Shown piece by piece: positions 22,890 through 30,365 of a DNA stretch of 41,553 nucleotides (position 1 is the first letter of the stretch; every line of letters begins with the position of its first letter). The stretch is from Gemmatimonadota bacterium (GTDB taxonomy: Bacteria > Gemmatimonadota > Gemmatimonadetes > Palauibacterales > Palauibacteraceae), in assembly GCA_022825725.1 (NCBI GenBank), contig JAJDWE010000049.1:1-41553 (forward strand), given 5' to 3'. Made by a program: the position numbers and the translations under genes. The notes under the pieces were generated by a model. It was not told the origin of the DNA, ran no database searches, and saw only the letters and a list, made by a program, of their open reading frames with translations.

Positions 22890-23566
22890 CTGCCGCCCGC
22901 ATCGGAACGGGAGGGGAAGTCGGCATCGTCCCCACCGGCGTGGCGAATCTCGAAGCCGTCCGGTCGGCCTTCAGGCGGCTCGGGCGGACGCCGCGGGTCC
23001 TGGATTCGGCGGTCGACATCGAGCGTGCGGAGTACGTCGTCCTGCCCGGCGTCGGGTCGTTCGCCGACGGCATGGCCGAGTTGCGGCGCCGGGGCTGGGA
23101 GGAGGCGCTGCGCCGCCGTGTCGAATCGCTCCGGCCCACGCTGGGAATCTGTCTCGGGTTGCAGTTGTTGTGCGACGCGAGCGACGAGGCTCCCGGCACT
23201 CCCGGGCTCGGCTGCGTTTCGGGGCGGGCGGTGCGGCTCGCCGGCGCCGGCCGCGTACCCCAGTTGGGGTGGAACCGTATTGCGGCCCCGACCGCGGCCG
23301 TCTTCCTGCGCCCGGGCATCGTCTACTTCGCCAACTCCTATCGGCTGGAAGAGGTTCCGGCGGGCTGGACGGGGGCGACCGGCCGCCACGGGACCCGCTT
23401 CGTCGCCGGGTTCGAGCGCGGCGGGGTCCTCGCGTGCCAGTTCCATCCGGAGTTGTCGGGACGGATCGGCGCTGCCTTGCTGAACCGCTGGCTCGAGGAG
23501 GCTCCGGCGGCGGCGGAGGCCTCGGAGGGGATGACGGATCGGGCCCGCATGGCGGCCGCGTGCTGA
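22886..23566 (+). CDS. hisH: imidazole glycerol phosphate synthase, glutaminase subunit
   Basis: 226 residues. It releases ammonia from glutamine for HisF. The class I amidotransferase triad is present: C89 in LGICLGLQLL, H187 and E189 in ACQFHPELSG. PGVGSFADGM forms the oxyanion-side loop. The usual YFVHSY is YFANSY here (about 147-152), a substitution near the active site that is not part of the triad. The start overlaps the hisB stop by ATGA; the hisF start lies 7 nt inside its 3' end. The last 20 residues are low-complexity and probably a free tail. Confidence 0.94.
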   Translation: MTAARIGTGGEVGIVPTGVANLEAVRSAFRRLGRTPRVLDSAVDIERAEYVVLPGVGSFADGMAELRRRGWEEALRRRVESLRPTLGICLGLQLLCDASDEAPGTPGLGCVSGRAVRLAGAGRVPQLGWNRIAAPTAAVFLRPGIVYFANSYRLEEVPAGWTGATGRHGTRFVAGFERGGVLACQFHPELSGRIGAALLNRWLEEAPAAAEASEGMTDRARMAAAC

Positions 23567-24327
23567 ACGTCCGCGTCATCCCGTGCCTCGACGTGAAGGA
23601 CGGCCGGGTCGTGAAGGGGATCCGCTTCGCGAATCTCGCGGACCAGGGCGATCCGGCGGCTCTGGCTCGGCGCTACGAGCGGCAGGGCGCGGATGAGATC
23701 GTCATCCTCGATGTGTCGGCGACGGCGGACGGACGGCTGGCGCGGTTCGAGACGATCGGCCGCGTGCGGGACGAGATCTCGATCCCGCTCACGGTCGGGG
23801 GCGGCGTGCGGACGGTGGAGGACGGGGGCGCCCTGCTGCAGGCGGGCGCGGACCGGGTGTCGGTGAACACCGCGGCCGTCGAGCAGCCCGAGCTTCTCGC
23901 GGGACTGTCGTCGCGCTTCGGTGCCCAGTGCGCGGTTCTCGCGCTGGATGCCGCGCGGGCGCCCTCCAACGGCTTTCCGAGCGGCTTCGAGGTCCTGACC
24001 CACTCGGGGAGCAACCGCACCGGGCTCGACGCGGCGGAATGGGCCCGGAAGGCGACGGAGAGGGGGGCCGGAGAGATCCTGCTCACGAGCTTCGACCGCG
24101 ACGGGACGCGCAGCGGCTACGACCTGGCGCTGATCGGGGCGATCCGCGAGGCCGTGCCGGTGCCGATCGTGGCCTCCGGAGGTGGTGCGCACCCCGGCCA
24201 CATGCGCGCCGCGGTGGACGCGGGTGCTGACGCGGTGCTCGCGGCGTCGATCTTCCACCAGGGCGACTGGTCGATCGGCAGGCTCAAGGATCGACTTCAG
24301 CAGCTCGGCGTCGCGGTGCGTCGATGA
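23560..24327 (+). CDS. hisF: imidazole glycerol phosphate synthase, cyclase subunit
   Basis: 255 residues, TIM barrel. It uses ammonia from HisH to form imidazole glycerol phosphate and AICAR. Catalytic D11 (RVIPCLDVKDGRVVKG) and D130 (AVLALDAAR) are present, with the phosphate-binding TVGGGVRT and the second-half LLTSFDRDGTRSGYD and ASGGGAHP. GTG 23560 is chosen because it is the only start codon in frame just before the conserved N-terminus; it overlaps hisH by 7 nt. The stop overlaps the start of the fused gene by ATGA. Confidence 0.95.
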   Translation: MLNVRVIPCLDVKDGRVVKGIRFANLADQGDPAALARRYERQGADEIVILDVSATADGRLARFETIGRVRDEISIPLTVGGGVRTVEDGGALLQAGADRVSVNTAAVEQPELLAGLSSRFGAQCAVLALDAARAPSNGFPSGFEVLTHSGSNRTGLDAAEWARKATERGAGEILLTSFDRDGTRSGYDLALIGAIREAVPVPIVASGGGAHPGHMRAAVDAGADAVLAASIFHQGDWSIGRLKDRLQQLGVAVRR

Positions 24328-26918
24328 TCATCCCATCCATCGACCTCATGGGCGGGCGGGCCGTACAGCTTCGGCAGGGCGCCACGCTTGAAATCGACGC
24401 GGGCGATCCGCGCCCTCTCGCGGAGAGGTTCGCGGTCGCGGGGGAAGTCGCGATCATCGATCTCGATGCCGCTCTCGGCCGCGGAGACAACGCCGCCCTC
24501 ATCAGGGAACTGCTGCCGCTCGCACCGTGTCGGGTAGGCGGCGGCATTCGGTCCCGCGAGGCGGCGCTCGATTGGCTCGACGCGGGGGCGCGGCGGGTGA
24601 TCCTGGGCACGGCGGCGAATCCCGAGCTCCTCGGCGGACTTCCGGCCCAGCGCGTGATCGCCGCGCTCGACGCGCGCGATGGCGAGGTCGTCGTCGAGGG
24701 CTGGCGGCGCGGAACGGGTCGCGGCGTCATCGGGCGGATGGAGGAGCTCGATGGTCTCGCGGGCGGCTACCTGGTCACCTTCGTGGAGGTCGAAGGCACG
24801 CTGGGCGGGATCCCGCTGGATCGCGTCCCCGCCCTCGTCGCGGCTGCGGGATCCGCCCGCGTCACGGTGGCGGGGGGCGTCCGCGAGGTTTCGGAGATCG
24901 CGGCGCTCGACCGAATGGGCGCGGACGCGCAGGTGGGGATGGCGATCTACAGCGGACGCATGGAGCTGGGCGACGCGATCGCGGCTCCGCTGAACTCCGA
25001 CCGGGCCGACGGACTTTGGGCGACGGTGGTCGAGGACACGGGCGGGCGCGCGCTCGGGCTCGCATGGTCGAGCGCGGAGAGCCTCCGCACCGCGGTCAGG
25101 GAACGGCGCGGCGTCTACCAGAGCCGCTCACGGGGGCTGTGGAGGAAGGGTGAGACGTCCGGCGCCACACAGGAACTCGTCCGGGTGGCGGCGGACTGTG
25201 ACCGCGACACGCTGCGCTTCACGGTGCGACAGCACGGGACCGGCTTCTGTCACACGGGCACCCGGACGTGTTTCGACGATCCGGCCGACCTCGAGGCCCG
25301 CCTGCGCGAGCGGCTTGCCGACCCCGAGCCGGGCTCGCTCACCGCACGGCTCGCCGGGGATCCGGAACTGTTGCGGGGGAAACTCGTCGAGGAAGCGCAG
25401 GAACTGGCCGAAGCCGGATCGAAGGCGGACGCGGTGGCGGAGTTCGCGGACCTCTACTACTTCGCCCTCACGCGGCTCCTGAAGGCTGGCGGCTCCCTCG
25501 AAGATGTACGTCTCGAACTCGACCGGCGCGCCCTCAAGGTGCGTCGTCGAGCCCCGAGGCCGCCGGGGGGGGCGACCGGTCGGACGGCTTCGGCTCCCGC
25601 CGCCGTGGCGGGCGGGATCCTGCCGCCGATCGGCCTCGATGAGGCGGTGCGGGCGGTGCGCTCGCCGGCGCTCGATCGGGCGGCCCTCGAGGTCGCGCGG
25701 ACGATCCTGGACGATGTCGAGCGGCGCGGGGAGCCGGCGCTCCGCGAGCACGCCGAGCGGTTCGGCGACCTCGAGCCGGGCGACGATCTGCTCCTCGACC
25801 GGCCGGCTCTCGAGCGCGCGGCGGAAGCACTGCATGCCGACGACCGCGAGCTGCTGCACCGCGTAGCGGACCGGATCCGCGCGTTCGCGGAGGCCCAGCG
25901 GGCATCCGCGACCGACCTTGAGACGCCGGTCGCGGGCGGTCGCGGCGGCCATCGGCTCGTGCCCGTCGGAGCGGCGGGCTGCTACGCGCCCGGCGGCCGC
26001 TTCCCCCTCCCGTCCTCGGTCCTCATGACCGCCATCCCCGCGAGGGTGGCGGGCGTGGACGACGTGTGGGCCGCATCGCCGCGCCCGACCGCGGCGGTCC
26101 AAGCCGCGGCCTTCATCGCCGGCGCGGACGGCCTGCTGGCCATCGGCGGCGCGCAGGCGATCGGCGCGCTCGCCTTCGGCGTCGGAGGCGTCTCCCGCTG
26201 CGAGAAGATCGTGGGGCCGGGCAACCGGTTCGTCACCGCGGCCAAGCGCCTCCTCTACGGCCGGGTCGGCCTCGACACCATCGCCGGCCCATCCGAACTG
26301 CTCGTCGTCGCCTCGCCGGATGCGGAGCCGGCGCGCGTCGCGGCCGACCTGCTCGCCCAGGCCGAGCACGACCCCGACGCCGTCCCGCTTCTGTGCGCCT
26401 TCAACGAAGCGACCGTCGAGGCCGTGCGCGAAGAGACCGAGCGGCAGCTGGCCGCGCTCCCGACCGCACCGATCGCGCGTCAGGCCCTGGCGGCCGGCGG
26501 CGCCCTCCTCGCGGCCGGCCCCGACGAGGCCGCCGCCATCTGCGACGCGGTGGCCCCGGAACACCTGCACCTGCACGGCGAGCGGGCCGAGGCGCTGGCT
26601 CCGCGCGTGCACCGCTACGGATCGCTCTTCATGGGAGCGGCCACACCCGAGGCGGCCGGCGACTACGGAGCCGGACCGAACCATACGCTTCCCACCTCGG
26701 GCGCCGCGGCGTTCGACTCGGGACTCTCCGTGTTCTCGTTCCTGCGCCGGCCGACGTGGCTGTCGCTTTCGTCCGACGATGACGCCTACGAGGACCTGCT
26801 GCGGGACACCGCCGCGCTCGCCCGACTGGAGGGACTGGAAGCGCACGCGCTTTCGGCGGAACTCCGGCTCACGGCGGCGGTCCGGGGAGATCGCCGTCGG
26901 AGGGTCCGCGCCTCGTAA
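24324..26918 (+). CDS. hisAIED: four-domain histidine enzyme: HisA-HisI-HisE-HisD fusion
   Basis: 864 residues in one uninterrupted frame. HisA isomerase, about 1-222: IPSIDLMGG with D7, RVGGGIR, ALDARDG with D116, and TFVEVEGTLGGI in place of the common TDIxxDGT. HisI cyclohydrolase, about 225-320: YQSRSRGLWRKGETSGATQE, DCDRDT (291-296), GFCHTGTRTCF. HisE pyrophosphohydrolase, about 323-407: KLVEEAQEL and EFADLYYFAL, the Mg-binding Glu/Asp helices. HisD dehydrogenase, about 430-855: GGAQAIGALAFG, GPGN, Q679 and H682 in AQAEHD, APEHLHL with E746/H747, GDYGAGPNHTLPT with D780, and H841. All four active sites look intact. The HisI-HisE-HisD order, joined directly, is that of fungal HIS4, and the text is strikingly like it. 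It is the last gene of the operon and overlaps the convergent small membrane protein gene by 50 nt. Confidence 0.93.
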   Translation: MIIPSIDLMGGRAVQLRQGATLEIDAGDPRPLAERFAVAGEVAIIDLDAALGRGDNAALIRELLPLAPCRVGGGIRSREAALDWLDAGARRVILGTAANPELLGGLPAQRVIAALDARDGEVVVEGWRRGTGRGVIGRMEELDGLAGGYLVTFVEVEGTLGGIPLDRVPALVAAAGSARVTVAGGVREVSEIAALDRMGADAQVGMAIYSGRMELGDAIAAPLNSDRADGLWATVVEDTGGRALGLAWSSAESLRTAVRERRGVYQSRSRGLWRKGETSGATQELVRVAADCDRDTLRFTVRQHGTGFCHTGTRTCFDDPADLEARLRERLADPEPGSLTARLAGDPELLRGKLVEEAQELAEAGSKADAVAEFADLYYFALTRLLKAGGSLEDVRLELDRRALKVRRRAPRPPGGATGRTASAPAAVAGGILPPIGLDEAVRAVRSPALDRAALEVARTILDDVERRGEPALREHAERFGDLEPGDDLLLDRPALERAAEALHADDRELLHRVADRIRAFAEAQRASATDLETPVAGGRGGHRLVPVGAAGCYAPGGRFPLPSSVLMTAIPARVAGVDDVWAASPRPTAAVQAAAFIAGADGLLAIGGAQAIGALAFGVGGVSRCEKIVGPGNRFVTAAKRLLYGRVGLDTIAGPSELLVVASPDAEPARVAADLLAQAEHDPDAVPLLCAFNEATVEAVREETERQLAALPTAPIARQALAAGGALLAAGPDEAAAICDAVAPEHLHLHGERAEALAPRVHRYGSLFMGAATPEAAGDYGAGPNHTLPTSGAAAFDSGLSVFSFLRRPTWLSLSSDDDAYEDLLRDTAALARLEGLEAHALSAELRLTAAVRGDRRRRVRAS

Positions 26919-27318
26919 GGTGGTCGAGGGCACGGTCCACGGCATCCTTCGTCGAGGCCGTGATCCCTCCCCTCTCATACTCCTGTACCGCCAGCCGCTC
27001 CAGGCGGTCGACGAGCGCATCGACGCCGGGCCGCGGGGCCGATGTCAGGGGACGAACGTGATCCGTGGCACCGAACAGGTTGATCCAGTACTCCGTCCGG
27101 CGCCCCCACTCCAGCAGATCGTAGAACTGCCGGCCCGCCCGGGGCCCGACTCCGAGTACGTCGAGGAGGGCGACGAAGAGCGAGATCGGCAGCAGCAGCG
27201 CATCCCTCAGACCATCGAGGAGCAGCTTCAGCTGAAAGACGGCCACGTCGCGGATGAGCGTCCAGCGCGAGGGAACGATTTCGGGCTGCAGGGTTGCTCC
27301 GACCGGGAACTCGCTCAT
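26869..27318 (-). CDS. hypothetical membrane-associated protein, 149 aa
   Basis: ATG 27318 is preceded by GAGAGACAGG. The product has a hydrophobic stretch around residues 30-60 (LLLDGLRDALLLPISLFVALLDVLGV), which could be one or two short membrane helices or a membrane hairpin, then a charged helical part (FYDLLEWGRRTEYWINLFG) and a C-terminal helix with acidic residues (VDALVDRLERLAVQEYERGG). There is no signal peptide and no known motif. Its 3' end overlaps the end of the his fusion gene, so the last 16 residues are unlikely to be conserved. It is divergent from the sigma factor gene (112 nt apart) and could share its control. No family is recognised. Confidence 0.65.
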   Translation of the reverse strand: MSEFPVGATLQPEIVPSRWTLIRDVAVFQLKLLLDGLRDALLLPISLFVALLDVLGVGPRAGRQFYDLLEWGRRTEYWINLFGATDHVRPLTSAPRPGVDALVDRLERLAVQEYERGGITASTKDAVDRALDHLTRRGPSDGDLPGPPP

Positions 27319-27363
27319 CCTGTCTCTCGATTCCTTGATCCGTGAATAAACTTCGCGGCCTCG

Positions 27364-27388
27364 TGTAACCCTCGCGTAGCGAACAGTC
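27364..27388 (+). promoter_or_regulatory. candidate ECF-type promoter
   Basis: TGTAACC (27364-27370) and AGTC (27385-27388) are spaced like the -35 and -10 elements of ECF sigma promoters and lie 43 nt upstream of the sigma factor start, where an autoregulated promoter would be expected. The match is by eye and short. Confidence 0.28.
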
Positions 27389-27430
27389 ACCACAGATCCA
27401 CAGCGGTGCCCGCGACCATGGGAGCCACAA

Positions 27431-28033
27431 TTGAACAGCTCGGAGGCAACCGACCGGATGCTCGTTCTTCGCGCGCAGCGTGGCGAGCGTGCGGCCTTCG
27501 GCGAACTCGTCACACGATACATGCAGCGTGCCTACTATACCGCGCTCGGCCTCGTCGGGAACCACGACGACGCCCTGGACCTCTCTCAGGAGGCCTTCGC
27601 CAGGGCATTCCGCGCGCGCGCCAGGATCGACCCCGAACGTCCCTTCTTCCCCTGGCTGTACCAGATCATCCGACGACTCTGTTTCAACCATACGCGGGAC
27701 CAGCGCTCACGCCGACTGAAGCTCGAGAAGGCCGGCAGCTGGCTTACGGACACGACGATGGGGCGGCGCCCTCTCAGCCCCGATCAGGCGGTCATCCGCA
27801 CCGAACTGCGCGAACAGGTCGGCGCGGCCATCGAACGCCTGCCGGAACGGGAACGGGAGACGCTCGTCCTGCGCGAGTTCGAGGAACTGCGTTACCGGGA
27901 GATCGCCGAGTTGCTGGGGATCCCCATCGGCACGGTGATGTCGCGCCTCTATCGGGCGCGGCGGTCCCTCGCGCGCGAGATCGAAACGGCGGGAACCCGT
28001 CCCGGCCGGGAGGGAGGTTCGGGCGATGAGTGA
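27431..28033 (+). CDS. ECF-type RNA polymerase sigma factor (RpoE-like)
   Basis: 200 residues. Region 2 spans about 18-85 (RAAFGELVTRYMQRAYYTALGLVGNHDDALDLSQEAFARAF), region 4 about 125-180, with a helix-turn-helix YREIAELLGIPIGTVMSRLYRARRSL. It would direct RNA polymerase to a specific stress or envelope regulon. The start is TTG 27431, with GGGAG 6 nt upstream. The anti-sigma-like gene overlaps its 3' end by 8 nt, and YbjQ-like and hydrolase genes follow with further overlaps, so the four are an operon. Confidence 0.92.
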   Translation: MNSSEATDRMLVLRAQRGERAAFGELVTRYMQRAYYTALGLVGNHDDALDLSQEAFARAFRARARIDPERPFFPWLYQIIRRLCFNHTRDQRSRRLKLEKAGSWLTDTTMGRRPLSPDQAVIRTELREQVGAAIERLPERERETLVLREFEELRYREIAELLGIPIGTVMSRLYRARRSLAREIETAGTRPGREGGSGDE

Positions 28034-28496
28034 GAGAAACGTGAATCCGCCCGGCGACGAGCGGGTGCGCCATCTGATGATGGCCGAACTGGATCAGGAG
28101 ATTTCGGGGGAGGGACGCCTCGAACTCGAGTCCGCGCTCGGGGAGGACCCGGGTCTTCGCGACGAACTGGCCACGTACCAGCGCCTGAAGGAGGTCACCG
28201 ACACCATGACTCCGCTGAAGCCGCCGGAGGAAACCTGGGACAGCTACTGGGAACACGTCTATCGCCGGCTTGAACGCGGCATCGGCTGGGTTCTGGTCTC
28301 GCTGGGGACGATCGTCGTCGGGACGTGGGCGCTGTGGACGGCCGTGGCCGAGCTGATTCGGGACACGACGATGCCCGCGTACATTCGCTGGGGCATGCTC
28401 GCGCTGATCGCGGGCTTCGTGGTCCTCTTCGTCTCCGTCGTTCGCGAGCGCCTGTTCATGCAGAAGAAAGACCCCTACAAGGACGTGATCCGATGA
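28026..28496 (+). CDS. anti-sigma-like membrane protein without zinc motif
   Basis: 156 residues. The N-terminal part (RVRHLMMAELDQEISGEGRLELESALGEDPGLRDELATYQRLKEV) has the helical layout and the D-x-E-(I/L)-(S/P)-x-x-x-x-x-x-L-E-x-H/A pattern of anti-sigma domains, but the zinc-binding H-x3-C-x2-C is absent. Two transmembrane helices follow (IGWVLVSLGTIVVGTWALW, and YIRWGMLALIAGFVVLFVSVV) and a short basic tail. It overlaps the sigma gene by 8 nt. Anti-sigma function is inferred from position and this domain layout; a sensor role across the inner membrane would fit two helices. The next gene starts inside its stop codon. Confidence 0.72.
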   Translation: MSERNVNPPGDERVRHLMMAELDQEISGEGRLELESALGEDPGLRDELATYQRLKEVTDTMTPLKPPEETWDSYWEHVYRRLERGIGWVLVSLGTIVVGTWALWTAVAELIRDTTMPAYIRWGMLALIAGFVVLFVSVVRERLFMQKKDPYKDVIR

Positions 28497-28813
28497 TCAT
28501 CACCTCCCGAAACGACCTCGCCGGATACCGGATCCTCGAGGAATACGGCCTCGTCCGCGGCAGCACGATCCGGGCGCGCCACCTGGGCCGCGACATCCTC
28601 GCCGGCCTCAAGACCATCGTGGGGGGCGAGATCCAGGAGTACACGAAGATGATGGCCGAAGCGCGGGAGCAGGCGGTCGATCGGATGGAGGCGGAGGCGG
28701 AGGCGGCCGGCGCGAACGCGATCCTCTGCGTCCGCTTTTCCACCTCCTATATCCTGGGAGGGACCGCCGAGATCGTGGTCTACGGCTCCGCCGTCCGGGT
28801 CGAGGAGAGTTGA
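28493..28813 (+). CDS. YbjQ-family (UPF0145, DUF74) protein
   Basis: 106 residues, the usual length of the family. Characteristic text: GYRILEEYGLVRGSTIRARHLGRDILAGLKTIVGGEIQEYTKMMAEAREQAVDRMEAEAEAAGANAILCVRFSTS. The family folds as a pentameric ferredoxin-like assembly and is often annotated as heavy-metal binding; the real role is not settled. It overlaps the anti-sigma-like gene by ATGA and the hydrolase by TTGA, so it is translated as part of the sigma operon. Confidence 0.9.
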   Translation: MIITSRNDLAGYRILEEYGLVRGSTIRARHLGRDILAGLKTIVGGEIQEYTKMMAEAREQAVDRMEAEAEAAGANAILCVRFSTSYILGGTAEIVVYGSAVRVEES

Positions 28814-28815
28814 CC

Positions 28816-30234
28816 GTGGCTCTGAGAATGCTGGTCGCGGCCGGGTATGTGCTCTCCTCCCCGGTGCTGGCGCAGGAGCCGGATCCCGACCCGGCGGAAG
28901 GAGCCGGCGTCGAGGGCCGGTGGGCGGGATCCGTCGTTCTCCTCACGGGCGAGTTGCCCTTCGCGGTCACCTTCGAGCGCGCCGATGGCGTACTCTCCGC
29001 CACGATGGACATCCCCGCTCAGGGCGCGCTGGGTCTTCCACTGACGGCCGTGTCCTACGATGACGGCCGCGTGCATTTCGAACTCGATGCCCCCATCGGT
29101 CTCGCCGTGTGGGATGGAGCCCTTGAAGGAGACACGATCGAGGGCGAGTTCGCGCAGGGGGTCTTGACGACGAGCTTCTCCGTCACGCGGGCCGACCGCG
29201 TCGAGCCGGAGCCTGAAGAGCCCGCACCCTACCGGTCGGAAGAGGTGTCGTTCGAGAACGGCGACGTCCGCCTGGCGGGCACGCTGACGGTGCCCGAGGG
29301 GACGGGGCCGTTCCCGGGCGTCGTCCTGATCACCGGATCGGGGCCCCAGGACCGGGACGAGGTGGTGGCCGGCTTTCCCATCTTTCGGGTGCTCTCGGAT
29401 CACCTCACCCGGCAAGGCATCGCGGTCCTCCGGTATGACGATCGTGGCGTCGGCGGCTCGTCGGGGAGCGTCTCGACCTCGACCTCGGCCGACTTCGCGG
29501 GCGACGCGCTCGCCGGTCTCGCGCGCCTGTCGGAGCATCCCGATGTCGACCCGGCCCGGGTCGGCCTCGTGGGGCACAGCGAAGGCGGCATCGTGGCGCC
29601 CATCGCGGCCTCGCGCTCCGAAGCGGTCCGCTTCGCCGTGCTGCTGGCCGGCTCGACCGTGCCCGGCACCGAGATCCTGTACGAGCAGTCCGCGGCCATC
29701 CAACGCGCGAGCGGCGTGCCTGAAGATCGCATCGCATGGAACACCGACTTCCAGCGCCGTCTGTTCGCGGCTCTGGAGGCCGGGGAGAGCCTCGAGGCGT
29801 ATCGCGAGGAGCTTGGGGCCGAGATCCGCGAGGGCATCGAGAACCTGCCCGAGGCGCAGCGCGCGGCGATCTCCGATGTCGACATCTACGTGGAGACGCA
29901 GATCGAGGGGCAGATCGACCGTGTCGAAACCCCGTGGTTCCGCTTCTTTCTCACGTACGACCCGACCGAGGGGATCCGGGGAACGCGGGTGCCGGTGCTC
30001 GCGCTCTTCGGCGGGCTCGACCTTCAGGTCCTCGTCGACCAGAACCGGCCGCCCCTGGAAGATGCGCTGGCGGGGAACCCGGACGCGACCGTCCAGGTGC
30101 TCCCCGGCGCCAACCACCTCTTCCACGCCGCGACGACCGGGTCCCCGGCCGAGTACGCGACGCTGGAGCGGGATTTCGTCGACGGCTTCCTCGACACGAT
30201 CTCCGACTGGATCCTCGCCCGCTTCGGCAACTGA
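28816..30234 (+). CDS. exported alpha/beta hydrolase with N-terminal beta domain
   Basis: About 472 residues. GTG 28816 is preferred over TTG 28810 because GAGGAG lies 8 nt before it. The signal peptide ends at VLAQ. Residues about 30-135 form a beta-rich, lipocalin-like domain (GRWAGSVVLLTGELPFAVTF). The hydrolase domain has GSGPQDRDE, YDDRGVGGSSG, the nucleophile elbow GHSEGG, an acidic residue in FGGLDLQV and the His in ANHLFH. This arrangement is common among periplasmic esterase or peptidase-like hydrolases of the S9/dienelactone hydrolase group; substrate unknown. It is the fourth gene of the sigma-factor operon. A 131-nt gap separates it from the peptidase gene. Confidence 0.87.
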   Translation: MALRMLVAAGYVLSSPVLAQEPDPDPAEGAGVEGRWAGSVVLLTGELPFAVTFERADGVLSATMDIPAQGALGLPLTAVSYDDGRVHFELDAPIGLAVWDGALEGDTIEGEFAQGVLTTSFSVTRADRVEPEPEEPAPYRSEEVSFENGDVRLAGTLTVPEGTGPFPGVVLITGSGPQDRDEVVAGFPIFRVLSDHLTRQGIAVLRYDDRGVGGSSGSVSTSTSADFAGDALAGLARLSEHPDVDPARVGLVGHSEGGIVAPIAASRSEAVRFAVLLAGSTVPGTEILYEQSAAIQRASGVPEDRIAWNTDFQRRLFAALEAGESLEAYREELGAEIREGIENLPEAQRAAISDVDIYVETQIEGQIDRVETPWFRFFLTYDPTEGIRGTRVPVLALFGGLDLQVLVDQNRPPLEDALAGNPDATVQVLPGANHLFHAATTGSPAEYATLERDFVDGFLDTISDWILARFGN

Positions 30235-30365
30235 GCCCCAGCAGCCTCGCGCCCGGATCTGGCGCGGGGCGCGGCGTCCGGTAGCTTCGCGGAGACCGAC
30301 AGCTTGCGTCCCGGGCGGCGGACGGCACGGCCGCGCGGATCCACCATCGGGGAGGCCTGGAATCC

